From NCBI RefSeq assembly GCF_036850765.1, contig NC_089493.1:132376239-132440238 (forward strand): DNA of 64,000 nucleotides, written 5' to 3'. Of the stretch, positions 1-41,699 are shown piece by piece (position 1 is the stretch's first letter; every line of letters begins with the position of its first letter). Source of the DNA: Saccopteryx bilineata (taxonomy: Eukaryota > Chordata > Mammalia > Chiroptera > Emballonuridae). A model generated the notes under the pieces. It had not been told where the DNA came from and ran no database searches. It was given only the letters and a program-made list of their open reading frames with translations. Position numbers and translations under genes: made by a program.

Positions 1-110
1 AGTGGAAGGGAACAGGTTATGTTAAGAGGCATGCTGGCAGAGAAGCAAGGTGCTGGGGGCTTGAGCATCAGGTGAAGGACTGAAGAGACAGGCCTAGAGA
101 AGGCTGTGTG

Positions 111-212
111 TGTGGGGGGGGGAGAGAGAGAGAGAGAAAGAGAAAGAGAAAGAGAAAGAGAAAGAGGAAGAAGAAGAGAAAGAGAAAGAGAAAGAGAAAG
201 AGAAGGAGAAGT
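111..212 (+). repeat. Purine simple repeat (G run, GA and GAGAAA units)
   Basis: A G run passes into GA dinucleotides and then GAGAAA hexamers. The RERERE-type open frame across it is a repeat artefact. Confidence 0.97.
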
Positions 213-243
213 GAGTCTGCCTGCCATGATGGTGGCTGTGAAA

Positions 244-455
244 GTCCTGGGCTCTAGCCAGCTGACTTGGGTTGGAATTCAGTCACCAACATTTATTGAG
301 CATGTGACCTTGGGCAAGTTATTCAATATTTGCCCTCTGTGTGCCTCAGTTTCCTCATCTATTAAAAAGGGGGATAATAATAGCAGTTACCTCATAGGTT
401 TGTTGTGCAGATTAGTTTAACACATGCAAAGCACCAAGAACAATCTTGGCAAATG
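244..455 (+). repeat. MIR SINE relic
   Basis: It retains the MIR core order: a tRNA-like start, a copy of GTGACCTTGGGCAAGTTA, then TGCCTCAGTTTCCTCATCT, then the GGGGATAATAATAG segment and the tail. This is an old mammal-wide element lying beyond exon 8. Confidence 0.9.
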
Positions 456-629
456 AGAGAACATGAATGTTTTAATTTTACTTGCATAAGTATGGAAGTG
501 AGGGTGATAAGCTTGTGACACTGTGTAGTCAGGTATGAAAGTGTATGTCCCCAGGGTAGGAATGGACACAGCAGGGAGAAAGCCTGTCCAGTCCACCACC
601 CAATGTGAGGAGGCGGGTGGGCCACGTAC

Positions 630-30211
<29,582 letters not shown>

Positions 30212-30700
30212 CTTCTGGTGTCCACGGCAAGTCTTTCTCTCAGTGCTGAATGACAGGGCTGGATGAGGTCCGGGAGCCAGTGCACTGTACCCAGTCCGGG
30301 CAGGGCTGGCCCAGGCTCCCCTGACTTGGCTGGTGCTGTCTGCAACACCTCAGAAGGCACCCACAAGCCAGAGACAAGCTGCCAGAGAATGGACACAGAG
30401 AGAAAAGAGCTCAATCTGTTTCGTTCAGGGCTAGAATCAGCAGCAAAATGAGGAAGAGCAGTGCATAGTGATGAGAGGGCGGGTCCTGGTTTCTGGCCCA
30501 GCCCCTAGCCAGCCCCAGTGTGATGGAGGACCCAGAGCAGGCTGCAGGACTGAGCAGGGAGGACAGCCCCAGGTGAAAGGTAGTAACTAGCAGGAGAGGT
30601 AGGTTGGTACGCAGGCCAGGTGGGCAGGCAGCTTGAGCCTGTGCTGGAAGGCTGTGCAACCTGCCCTGGGGGCAGGCATTAGGCCCCTCACCCACAGGAA
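30212..30700 (-). promoter_or_regulatory. PSTPIP1: Probable PSTPIP1 5' UTR and promoter region
   Basis: The sequence just upstream of the start codon must contain the 5' UTR and the promoter, or an upstream untranslated exon. There is no TATA box and no CpG island that I can see. A purine-rich ETS/PU.1-like core GAGGAAG is present at 30450-30456 on the plus strand, which would suit a myeloid and lymphoid gene, but a 7-base match is weak evidence. The transcription start cannot be fixed from sequence alone. Confidence 0.35.
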
Positions 30701-30984
30701 GCAGAGTTGCTCTGCTCCCCTATGTACCTCTGCCTACAACCTACCACCCTGCTGCTTTTCTCCACTGCCCCCTTCTGATGCCATAGCTGGGCCACTCTCA
30801 GAGGCCATAAGCTTAGGGAGCTTGAGGTCACTGAAGGGGTGGCCAAGGAGGGGACAGGAACCTGGGGGCTGCTGCGTACCACCCTAGCCTCACTCTTGAC
30901 CAGGCACATAAATGCTGCACTCTCCACCCCTCACCAGAAAACCATTTGGGAGGAGCTTCCCCCGGCCTAGGACCTCATTATCAT

Positions 30985-31060
30985 TCATCCAATCCTGGAT
31001 GCATGGTGTGACAATCAACACCTGCCCTCAAGGAGCTCATGGTCTGGAGGCAGACATAGC
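30985..31060 (+). repeat. L2-like 3' fragment
   Basis: TGCCCTCAAGGAGCTCATGG followed by TCTGGAGGCAGACATAG matches a common L2 3' segment. Confidence 0.5.
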
Positions 31061-31068
31061 TATGTGCT

Positions 31069-31083
31069 GGGGGGGGGGGGGGG
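31069..31083 (+). repeat. Run of 15 G
   Basis: An uninterrupted G tract about 860 bp upstream of the PSTPIP1 start codon. It is likely unstable and a G-quadruplex candidate. Confidence 0.95.
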
Positions 31084-31254
31084 CACAGGGATACCGAAGT
31101 GGGGTGAGCCAAGGGAGAACAGCTGGAAGCTTTTGTGCCTCATTATGCAGATTAGATACTTTCTGGGGGAAGGAAGACCCTCTAAAGTTGAAGTCTTCAG
31201 ATTGGAAGAATATGATTGGACCAAGAGAGATAGCATTATAAAGATATAGACATG

Positions 31255-31380
31255 GGAGTTTGAAAACCCAGGTTAAGGCCCAGTTTCAGTTTTGTCTAGG
31301 CCCTACCATTCAGTGGTTGAGGGACCTTAATTGACCTTTCAACACTATGAACCTAAGTTCCCATATTGGCCACCCTTAAC
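31255..31380 (+). repeat. Probable MIR SINE relic
   Basis: GGTTGAGGGACCTTAATTGA and CAACACTATGAACCTAAGTT are weak but ordered MIR matches. Confidence 0.5.
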
Positions 31381-31782
31381 CTTTGGAAGAAGAAAGTGTT
31401 GAGAGTGTTACTAGAATTACTAGTTTGGTTGGGCAGGTTCTGGGGGCACTATCAGGTACCACCTTGAGAAAAGCCCTGGGCTAGGACCCCAGACACAACC
31501 CATTAAGCAGAAGATGCCCATGAGGGCCTACGCCCAGGGCCAGTTGGCAGAAGGGATGAGTCAGCTTGTCCACAAATCAGCACCCTTTCCAGCATCCCCA
31601 TTGACTGAGTTAGAGATGCGGACACCCAAGCCTCTGAAGTAGGTTCCCAATGAGAACACAACAGGGAAAATTGCAGAGCAATGGTGCTGCCCCAGGTAGC
31701 ACCCACCTGCAGAATCCTTCAATTTGAGTTAGAAACATCCTTGGCATCCAGGGTATGCAGTTGCTTGCAACTGAAGACAGTT

Positions 31783-32669
31783 TGTGAACCCTGAGGGGAA
31801 AAAGATACCCATTAAGAAAAAGGGTGCCTGGTGGCTAACTGGGCTGAAATTTTTTTAAAAACAGAGCCTGGCAGCCAATTCTACACAGAAGCCTCTCACA
31901 CCTGTGCTGGTCTGCCTACCTCTGTACTGAACTGCCTACTGGCACTGTTTCTGGATCTGAGCAGCCCGTATAAAGGAGTTCCTGGAGTCCTCTGTTTCAG
32001 CCAATAGGATGGAGGTTCCCCCATTCAGTTGGAGCTGCACGTCTCTGACTAGATGGATAAAGCAGCTTTATTTTGACCAATCAGGTTAGTGCTTTTTGGA
32101 CCAATCGAATTGCAAGGATTTGGCCTCGCCTGTGGCAGTGGAAGGATAGAGTGTTGACCTTGAATGCTGAGGTTGCCAGTTGGAAATCCTGGGCTTGCCT
32201 GGTCAAGGCACATATGACCAGTAGGCAATGAAAAGCGAAAGTGAGGTGGCTATGGGTTGATGCTTCTTGTCCCCTGCACCCCTTCTCCCTCTTCTCTCAC
32301 TTCTGTCTCTGTAAAATCAAGAAATAAAATCTTTCTAAAAATGCAAGGATTTGGAGTCCTCATTTGTATGAGAACAGACCAATCAGGGACTAGGGGTGGA
32401 AGCTTCTGTCTACTAATCCAGCTCCCCTCTGGCTAGGAGAGCAAGCTTTCCATTTTCACTAAAGATTGAAGATCACATCTCCCTCGTTGAGCTGAAAAAA
32501 TGAAAGCTGTCTTGCCAGAGCAGAGCAGAACTGCCCAGCTAAGAGATTTTACAGCTGTACTGTGTCACTGTTGAGTTGTTTGTACTGAATAAAGTTTCCT
32601 TCTTTACTGCACCCTAAATTGGGAATGCTTATTGGTATTTGGATTGGCACCAATGACTGTTGGTTGACA
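31783..32669 (+). mobile_element. Solo LTR (class I-like), split by a SINE
   Basis: The element starts TGTGAACC and ends GGTTGACA, with TATAAA at 31969-31974 and poly(A) signal AATAAA at 32588-32593. Five-base flanks CAGTT (31778-31782) and CAGAT (32670-32674) match at four of five. Without the SINE and its duplication the length is about 656 bp, close to the 662-bp reverse-strand copy at 45080-45741, which it matches throughout (for example GAATAAAGTTTCCTTCTT, TTGGCACCAATGAC). No internal retroviral sequence adjoins either side, as expected after LTR-LTR recombination. Confidence 0.88.
32124..32341 (+). mobile_element. Bat SINE inserted in the solo LTR
   Basis: The head CTCGCCTGTGGCAGTGGAAG leads into a short bat SINE body with GCTTGCCTGGTCAAGGCACA and a GAAATAAAATC tail. 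Perfect 13-bp duplications TGCAAGGATTTGG lie at 32111-32123 and 32342-32354, showing target-primed insertion into the LTR. Confidence 0.93.
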
Positions 32670-33234
32670 CAGATAATGGTATAAATATCACCTTGAACCC
32701 TAAAGGCCAAATGCTGAGACACTACACCTCATTCCAATGACATCATCACCTCTGATAGCACTGACTTAGCTTCCATGGTCTTGATTTTTCCATCTGTGAA
32801 ATGTTAATAGACGGCTCCTACTCTCTTATTGGCAGAAAACTACATAGTCAGGCTTTCTCCCTTGTCCCTCTAGGGGTCCCACACAAATTTATGTTCCAAC
32901 ATGTCTTTTCCTTTCCCCCAAAGGCACTCCACACTTTTTCCCCTTTGTTCCCTGACCTCTCTCCTGGCATACCTTTCTTGATCTTCCCTGAAAGCACACC
33001 TCAAGGCTCTTAAGCATGAGTCTTTTCTTTCCCAACTTCTCTGTTTCAGCCAGGGCAGCCCCAGATAGATGGCCATGCTGACTGTGGGCTAAAAACAATT
33101 GGGGAAGGAAGTAATGGGAAGTCTCTAAAGAGACTTAAAGTTTGCTACAGAGAGGTCTTCCTCCTCTCCTGCCCAGCACCCCACCTTTTCCAGCTCTCAT
33201 CGCTTGGATGGAACAACCAACTAGGCTTTGGAGC

Positions 33235-33425
33235 ATCACTTGCACCATTCAACTCTTTACACTTAGTCCTCAGTTCATCCTGTGAGGTATCATCATCCTT
33301 GCTTCACAGAGGAGTAGTGTGATTAAAAATGTATGCAATTCACCCAATGCCTCACAGCCAGCAAGAAGAGGGCTGAGCTTTGGACCTAGGTCTATCTAAT
33401 GCTGAAGCCATGCTCTTAACCTCCA
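33235..33425 (-). repeat. MIR SINE relic
   Basis: GTGAGGTATCATCATCCTTG, TTCACAGAGGAGTAGTG and ACCTAGGTCTATCTAATGCT fit a reverse MIR. It abuts the L1 on its left. Confidence 0.75.
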
Positions 33426-34676
33426 CAGGTAACTTTTACCCACAGCTCTCTCTCAAAAGAAGGTTTCACCCTTGCTTTCTCAAGGTATGCCTCCAGAACC
33501 TCTTACCCCAATAGATTGCTGTTAAAACTATGCCAAGGGTCAGAGAAATGGCATCATGAGAGATACTCCTGATCTCTCCCCTTGAACTTTCAACAAATTC
33601 TACAACTATATGCAGAGAAAAACTCCAGATGAACCTGAAATATACACACACCAGATAGACAAAGGTATGATTGCATAAGAAGGCAGGCCAAACGTGTAAT
33701 CTGCTCACAGAAGAAAAAAAAAAGTCAGAGTTTTGAGTCTTTCTCTTTCCTCATGGACCTGAGGGAGGGAGGCACTGTTGGCGCAGGCTTTGCCTCCGAG
33801 CCGGAGCTGGGAGAAGAGGAGAGTCTGGGGGGGAAGGAGCTAAAATAGGGGTGACGAACAAGAACAAAGAAAAGGACTGTTTCCCAGAGTCTGCCGCACC
33901 CTTGATTGCAGGTGCTGGGTGATGATTGCAGGCACTGGGTGCACAAAAAGCTCATGGTGCACTCCCAATAACTGCATGTGAATAGCTTGTAGAGATCATC
34001 CCATGGGGCACTGGGACATGCTTGATCTGCCAGCAGAGTTTAGCTTTGTGATGCCGGACCCTTTTGATCTGGGATCTGTGCCCCACCTGCTCTGAAGCTC
34101 AGGTACTGGTTTGCCCTGTGGAGTTTAGTGTGTGTGGGCGGGATGCCTGTGATCTGTGATCTCTGCCACAACTGCTCCTGAAGCTCAGACACCGGCTTGT
34201 GGTGTGCAGCCCCTGCCCTGCCCAGGGTTGCACTTTGAGTGCTTAGAGTAGTATTGGAGGGGGGAAGGGACCATGTCACCCCAGCCTCCCAGTCCTGTAT
34301 TGCTCCCTTTGCTTTGTGAACAGTGGCTGTGGTGGACCCCCCTCAACTGGGTATCCAGGCTGCTCTTTCCTGTGAGAGACAGGGTTGCCCAGGTGTTTGA
34401 TCCTCTGCTCTGTTGGGATGTGGGGGAGAGCCTGAAGGACCCCTGGTTGGCCATTGTTAGAGCCATAAAATTGCAAAACCCTAACAAGCCCCTCCAACCA
34501 ATGTGATGGCCCTGCCATCATTATGACAGTGACACCGCAGCAGAGCTCCACCCAAGAATCTTGCAGAGGCAAATTTTGTAGTATAGCACCTCTTACCAGA
34601 AAAAGAAATAATTATCTCTTGTTGGGGCTATTAATAATACCACTCGCAAATGCCATCAAGGAAAAAGAAATCAAAT

Positions 34677-35640
34677 ATGAATATACAAGACAGAGATATA
34701 GCTCAGATAGATGATGAAAAATCTCTAGATAAAATCTCAATTACATAGAAACCTTGGAGTTAACTGACAGAGAATTCAAAATTGAAGTTCTAAAAATACT
34801 CAATAAGATACAAGAAAACACTGAAAGGCAATTTACTGAGCTCAAAAAACAACTTAATGAATAAAAAGAGTACTTCACCAAAGAAATTGAAAGTATAAAA
34901 AAGAACCATACAGAGATGAAAAACTCAATACATGAACTGAAAAATGAGATAACTAGCTTAGCCAATAGAACAGGCTAGATAGAAGACAGAATCAGTGGCA
35001 TTAAAGACAGGCAACTAGAGATACTATAGACAGAAGAAGAGAGGGACACACAAATTAAAAAAAATGAGAAAGTCCTACAAGAATTGTCTAACTGCATCAG
35101 GAAGAACAATATAAGAATAATGGGTATATTAGAAGAAGAAGAGAAGGACAAAGGAATGGAAAACATATAAAAACAAATAACAAGAACTTCCCAAGCCTTT
35201 GGAAAGAGTTGAAGCCTCAAATCCAAGAAGCAAACAGAATACCAGGTTACCTCAACCCAAACAGACCTACTCCAAGCATATCATAATGGTATGATCACAA
35301 ATCAATGACAAAGAAAGACTCCTCAAGGCATCTGGGGAAAAAAAGAATATAACAGATAAAGGAAGGCTCATTAGGCTATCATCAGATTTCTAAGCAGAAA
35401 CTCTACAAGCCAGAAGAGAGTGGACTCCAACATTTAAAGCACTGAAAGAGAGAAACTTTCAGCCAAGAATACTATATCCATCAAAGCTATCCTTCAAATA
35501 TGAAGGGGAAATAAATACATTCACAGATACAGAAAAGATGAGGGAATTTATCACCAGAAAACCATACTAAAGGGAGTTATCTGACCAGATAAAAGAACAA
35601 AACAAAATTACAAGTAAAAATTTTAACAAAACCACAATAA
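34677..35640 (+). pseudogene. L1 ORF1 (RNA-binding coiled-coil protein), broken
   Basis: From the ATG at 34677 the frame can be followed through a charged helical stretch (for example ERQFTELKKQLNE, then FTKEIESIKKNHTEMKNSIH), typical of the L1 ORF1 coiled coil. It continues through KNNIRIMGILEEEEKDKGME, the RRM entry of the family, to a degraded C-terminal domain (the REWTPTFKALKERNFQPRIL region). In-frame stops and shifts occur along the whole length. In intact elements the product coats L1 RNA as trimers. Here it is a fossil. Confidence 0.85.
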
Positions 35641-35933
35641 AAACAAGGATAATTTGTGACAACAATAACACAAAAGGGGAGAGGATAAAGATCAGCAGTA
35701 GCAAAAGAGGATAGAGTGCAGAAGCACTCATGAAATAATGGACTCTAATAAATATGATAATTTTTCTTTTAATAACTTAATGGTAACCACCCCTGAAAAT
35801 GCCATATAAAACACATAGCTTAAAAAAGAAGATAGAATAAAAGTATGGAATTCCACTAAACAAAAACAAATTATAGAAAAACAAAAAAGAAGAACCAAAC
35901 AAGACACAGAGATATCAGAAAACAGTATATAAA

Positions 35934-38900
35934 ATGGCAATAGCAAATCCTCAAGTGTCAATAATTACACTAAATGTAAATGGATTGAACTCATCAATAA
36001 AGAGGCACAGAGTAACAGATTGGATCAAGAAGCAAAACCAAAAAGTCTGTTGCCTTCAAGAGACATATCTAAGCTACAAGGATAAAAAATATATTCAAAG
36101 TGAAAGGTTGGAAAACAGTTCTCCAAGCAAATAATATCCAAAGAAAAGCAGGTGTAGCCATACTCATATCTGACAATGCTGACTACAAGACAACAAAAGT
36201 AACCAGAGACAAAGATAGTCATTTCATAATGATAAAGGGGACATTGTATCAAAAAGACATAATACTTCTTAACATATATGCACCAAAGCAGGGAGCACTA
36301 AATATATATAAGACATCTTGAACTGATCTAAAAAACAAACCGAAAAAAATATAATCATACTTGGAGACCTTAATACACCATTGATGGCTTTAGATTGTTC
36401 ATCCAAACAAAAAATCAATAAAGAAATATAAGCCTTAAATGAAACACTAGAACAAATGGACATAATAGACATCTACAGGACATTTCATCCCAATACATCA
36501 GAGTATATACTTTTTTCCAGTGTACATGGAACATTCTCAAGAATAGACAATATGCTGGGCCTCAAAACTAACATCAACAAATTCAGAAAGTTTGAAATTA
36601 TACCAAGCATATCTCTGACCGTAAGGCTTTGAAACTAGAATTCAACTACAAAAAAGAAGTAAACATACCCACAAAAATGTGGAAATTAAACAACATACTT
36701 CTAAAAAATGGGTCGAAGAAGAAATAAAAGCAGAGATCAAAAGATATATACAGACAAACAAAAATGACAACATGACATATCAGAACCTCTGGGATGCAGT
36801 GAAAGCAGTAATAAGAGGAAAGTCCATATCATTACAGGCTTATCTGAAAAAAAACAAGAGAGAGCCCAAGTAAACAACCTAACACCACATCTTAAGGAAC
36901 TAAAAAAAGAAGAACAAAAGCAACCCAAAACCAGAAGAAGAAAGGAAATAATAAAAATGAGAGCTGAAATAAGTGAAATAGAGAACAGAAAAACTATAGA
37001 ATAAATTAATACAATAAAGAGCTGGTTCCTTGAAAAGATCATCAAAATTGACAACCCCCTGGCAAGACTTACTAAGGGAAAAAGAGAAAGGACTCATATA
37101 AACAAAATTCAAAACGAAATAAGAGAAATTACCACAGATATCATAGATATACAAAAGATTATTGCAGAATACTATGAAAAAATATATGCCACCAAATTCA
37201 ATAATCTAGAAGAAATGGCAAAACTCCTAGAACAACACAATCTTCCTAGATTGAGTCATGAAAAAGTAGAAAGCCTAAATAGACTGATAACCAGGGAGGA
37301 AATAGAGACAACTATCAAAAACCTCTGCAAAAATAAAAGTCTGGGGCCAGATGGCTATACTAGTGAATTCTACCAAACATTCAAAAAAGATTTGGTTCCT
37401 CTCAAAGTCTTTCAATAAATTGAAGAAGAAGTAATATTTTCAGACACATTTTATGAGGCCAAGCATATCATATCGAAACTTGGCAAGGACAACACAAAAA
37501 AAGAATACTACAGACCAATATCTCTAATAAATACAGATGCAAAAATCCTAAACAAAACTAGCAAATCAAATACAGCAACACATTAAAAAAATAATTCAAC
37601 ATGATCAAGTGGGATTCATCCCAGAATCATAAGGATGGTTCAACATACATAAAACGATGAGCATAATACACCATATCAACAAAACAAAGAACAAAAACCA
37701 TATGATGCTGTCAATAGATGCAGAAAGGCACTCAATAAAATACAACATCATTTTATGTTTAAAACACTCAACAAAATGGGTAAAGAAGGAAAATATCTCA
37801 ACATAATAAAGGCCATTTATGATAAACCATCAGCTAACATCATAGTAAATGATAAAAATCTGAAAACTTTTTCTCTAAAATCAGGAACAAGACAAGGCTG
37901 CCCACTCTCTCCACTCTTATTCAACGTAGTGCTGGAAGTTCTAGCCAGAGCAATCAGACAAGAGAAAGAAATAAATGGCATTCATGTTGGGAATGTAGAA
38001 ATAAAGGTTTCACTTTTTGCAATGATATAATCCTGTACATAGAAAACCCCAAAGACTCCATAGAAAGACTATTAGAAACAATAAACCAATACAGTAAGGC
38101 CGCTGGATACAAAATTAACATACAGAAGTCTATTGCTTTCTTATATGCCAATAATGAAACTTCAGAAAAGGAACTCAAAAAAATAATCCCTTTTTTGGTT
38201 GCAACAACAACAAAAAATACCTAGGAATAAACATAACAAAGAATGTAAAGGACCTATAAAATGAAAACTACAAAGCATTTGTTAAAGGAAATTGAGAAAG
38301 ACACAATGAAATAGAAAAATATTCCTTCTTCTTGAATAGGAAGAATAAATATAGTTAAAATGACCTTATTACCCAAATCAATATACAAATTTAATGCAAT
38401 TCTAATCAAAATTTCAATGTCATTTTTTAAAGAAATGGGACAAAAAATCATCTGGTTTATATGAAATCATAAAAAATCTCAAATAACAAAGTAATTCTAA
38501 AGGAAAAAAATGCAGCTGGAGGCATTACAATACCTGACTTCAAATTATACTACAGAGCCATGATAATCAAAGCAGCATGGTATTGACAGAAAAATAGACA
38601 CACAGACCAATGGAGCAGAATAGAGAGCCCAGAAATAAAATCACATATATATGGTCAAATCATCTTTGATAAAGGGGCCAAAAACACACAATGGAGAAAA
38701 GAAAGTCTCTTCAATAAATGGTGCTGGGAAAATTGGACAACCACATGCAAAAGAATAAAACTTGACTACAGCTTGTCTCCTTGCACAAAAATTAATTCAA
38801 AATGAATCAAAGACCTAAATATAAGATCTGAAACAATGAATTACATAGAAAAAAACATAGGTACTAAACTCATGGACCTTGGCAGTAGAGAACATTTTAT

Positions 38901-39740
38901 GAATTTGACCCCAAAGGCAAGGGAAGTAAAGGCAAAGATAAAGATAAATGAATGGGACTACATCAGACTAAGAAGCTTCTGCACAGCAAAAGTAACTGTC
39001 AACAAAACAAATAGCCAACTAAATGGGAGATGATATTTTCAAACAACAGCTCAGATAAGGGGCTAATATTTAAAATACATAAAGAAATCACAAAACTTAG
39101 CAACAAACAAGCAAACAACCCAATAAAAAAATAAGAAGAGGACATGAGCAGATACTTCTTCTAAGAAGAAATACAAATGGCCAACAGATATATGAACAAA
39201 TGCTCATCTTCACTAGCTATTAGAGAAATGCAAATCAAAACTACAATGAGATACCACCTCACACCTGTTAGATTAGCTCTTATCAACAAGACAGTTAATA
39301 ACAAGTACTGGAGAGTCTGTGGAGAAAAAGAAACCCTCATTCACTCTTGGAAATGTAAATTTGTACAACCATTATGGAATGAAGTATGGTGCTTCCTCAA
39401 AAAATTAAGAATAGAACTACCATATGACCCAGCAATTTCTCTACTAGGTATTTACCCCTAAAACTCGAAAACATTGGTATAAAAAGATACATGCACCCCC
39501 ATGTGCATTGTTCATGATGGCCAAGACGTGGAAACAGCCAAAATGTCCTTCCATAGAAGATTGAATAAAGATGTAGTACTGTACATGTATACAGTGGAAT
39601 ACTACTCAGCCATAAGAAATGATGACATAGAATCATTTACAACATGGATGGACCTTGATAACATTATACTGAGTGAAATAATTAAATCAGAAAAAGCTAA
39701 GAACTGTATGATTCCATACATAGATGGGACACAGAATTGA
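35934..39740 (+). pseudogene. L1 ORF2 (endonuclease-reverse transcriptase), broken
   Basis: The endonuclease start is clear at 35934 (ITLNVNGLNSSIKRHRVTDW, then CCLQETYLS with the catalytic-region QET). The reverse transcriptase is visible at about 37320-38110, including LGPDGYTSEFYQ and [20 protein letters not shown]. Where the FADD catalytic motif should follow, a small deletion near 38010-38030 leaves FAMI and shifts the frame. The C-terminal part runs to the final TGA at 39738-39740 after MIPYIDGTQN. Numerous stops make it inactive. Confidence 0.9.
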
Positions 39741-39990
39741 GACTCATGGACATAGATAAAAGTGCAGTGGTTACCAGGGGGAGGGGAAAGAATAGAGGGA
39801 AGGGAGTGTGGGAAGGGGAGGGACTTAGAAGCAAAATATAGGGTGACAGAAGATGATTTGACTTTGGGTGATAGATATATAGCACAATCGACTGTCCAAA
39901 TGATGTGGAGATGTTTTCTCTAAATCTATGTACTCTGGCTGACCAAGGTCACCTTGTTAAATTTAATTGTCTAAAAAAACAAAACAAAAA

Positions 39991-40811
39991 ACAAAAAACA
40001 AAACCCCAAAAAACTAAGCCAAGGGAGGTTGGTGGGGCTTGTGGTGTTCTGGAGTGAGAGTCCAGCCCTGGAACAGGGTCTTCTGAGCTCACTTTATTAT
40101 TTGTACTCATTGAAGATGCCTTAGCTGCAAAGAATATAAAACCAGAGGGTCTTAAACCAAGGAACTGTGTTGCCTCCCATACATGGAAACTGCAGCAGCT
40201 CTGCTCCATAGCTCCTGACACAGCCACACGTACAGGAAGAAAAAAAAGGACACTTCTTCTTGTGTTTCATTTTCTCCAAAATCACTCTCCTCCTCGTTCC
40301 AGAACCCCTATACTCCTAGGAGACCTCCCTTAGTGTTTCATTGGCCAGAAATGAATCAGGTGCTCATATGTCACCAATCACTGATTGGGTGTTTTGGATG
40401 TTGGGAACCAACCACCATGACCAGCATAGCCTTCTCTCAACTAGGACCACAGACACTGTGGGCACCAACTCTTACCAGACCCTTTTTTGACTTGGGCCTG
40501 AGAAAAAAGCAGGCCTGATCTGTGCATGGAGGGGCTGACAGGTTCCAGAAAGATCTTTCCAGAAGGAAAGTGGCTCAGAAGGGATGAGACCAGAAGAGGT
40601 TGTTGTACTATCTTTGAAAGATGGATGAGACCAGGATGGGACAGCCCATGAGGGGTGGGGAGGAGGATGGATTGGTGGGACATCAAGGAAGTAGAGAAGC
40701 AGGATAGAGAGATCTGAGCAACTCTCAAAAAAGGGAACTGTTCTTGGGCCTCCCTCTACCCTGCCTCAAGGAAGAGAATCCAGTCCTCAAATCACAGCTT
40801 TTTAATGACCA
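39991..40811. other. Stretch without recognised gene
   Basis: Unique or very old repeat sequence. CATTGGCCAGAAATGAATCA and CACCAATCACTGATTGGG resemble an ancient repeat I cannot name. No coding signal. Confidence 0.5.
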
Positions 40812-40824
40812 TTCTAGCTACTTT

Positions 40825-41168
40825 TTTTTTTTTTTTTTTTTTTTTTTACAGAGACAGAGAGAGAGTCAGAGAGAGGGATAGACAGATAGTAACGGAGAGA
40901 TGAGAAGCATCAATCATTAGTTTTTCGTTGCGCATTACAACACCTTAATTGTTCATTGATTACTTTCTCATACGTGCCTTGACCGCAGGCCTTCAGCAGA
41001 CTGAGTAACCCCTTGCTCGAGCCAGCGACCTTGGGGCTCAATCTGGTAAGCTTTTTGCTCAAACCAGATGAGCCCTTGCTCAAGCTGGCAACCTCAGGGT
41101 CTCAAACCTGGGTCTTCCGCATCCCAGTCCGACACTCTATCCACTGCACCACCGCCCGGTTAGGCCTG
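40825..41168 (-). mobile_element. Bat SINE (long form), inverted partner
   Basis: The T run at the left is the reversed tail. On the minus strand the head reads CCGGGCGGTGGTGCAGTGGA, followed by GGCTTGAGC-type modules and GGTCAAGGCACGTATGAGAA. Perfect 13-bp duplications TTCTAGCTACTTT lie at 40812-40824 and 41169-41181. Confidence 0.95.
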
Positions 41169-41258
41169 TTCTAGCTACTTTGAAGCACATTTTGCCTTGA
41201 GGTCTGGGCAGTTATACCTAAGCCCAGCTGTGACTTCTTTTTAAAAGGGGAGTACCCC

Positions 41259-41677
41259 ACCTGACCAGGTAGTGGTACAGTGGATAGATCATCAGCCTGG
41301 GATGCAGAGGACCCAGATTTGAAACATGAGGTTGCTGGCTTGAGCGCGGGCTCATCTGGCTTGAGCACAGGATCGCTGGCTTAAGTGTGGGATCATAGAC
41401 ATGACCCCATGGTTGCTGACTTGAGCTCAAAGTTCACTACCTTGAAGCCCAGGGTTGCTAGCTTGAGCCCAAATTGCTGGCTTGAGCAAGGGGTCACTGG
41501 CTTAGCTGGAGCCCCCTGGTCAAGGCACATATGAGAAAGCAATCAATGAATAACTAAGGTGCTGCAACAAAGAATTGATGCTTCTCATCTCTCTCCCTTC
41601 TTGTCCCTATCTGTTACTCTCTCTGTCTCTCTTATAAAACAAACAAACAAATAAATAAGTAAATAATAAATAATAGA
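41259..41677 (+). mobile_element. Bat SINE (long form, expanded modules)
   Basis: The head CCTGACCAGGTAGTGGTACA is followed by at least six GCTTGAGC/GGTTGCTGGC modules, GGTCAAGGCACATATGAGAA, TGATGCTTCTCATCTCTCTC and an AAACAAACAAATAAATAAG tail. Perfect 9-bp duplications GAGTACCCC lie at 41250-41258 and 41678-41686. The module expansion makes it about 75 bp longer than the neighbouring copy. Confidence 0.93.
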
Positions 41678-41699
41678 GAGTACCCCTGCACAAGCAGAA

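Larger units (their letters stand above)
33480..39990 (+). mobile_element. Near full-length L1 LINE, inactive (about 6.5 kb)
   Basis: The order is a 5' UTR (33.48-34.67 kb, including CTCCCCTTGAACTTTCAACA and the GGCACTGTTGGCGCAGGCTT region), a broken ORF1, a short spacer, a broken ORF2 and a 3' UTR ending ATCTATGTACTCTGGCTGAC and a poly(A)-rich tail. Length is normal for a complete mammalian L1. Both frames are interrupted many times, so it cannot move by itself. The exact 5' boundary is uncertain by tens of bases. Its 3' end is the same type as the fragment at 21928-22030. Confidence 0.93.

Noticed and set aside
106..420. Arg-Glu repeat frame
   Set aside because: Translation of the purine simple repeat running into a MIR element.
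34741..37154. Long Phe/Leu/Ser-rich minus-strand frames
   Set aside because: Antisense of A-rich L1 coding sequence. A known artefact of L1 base composition.
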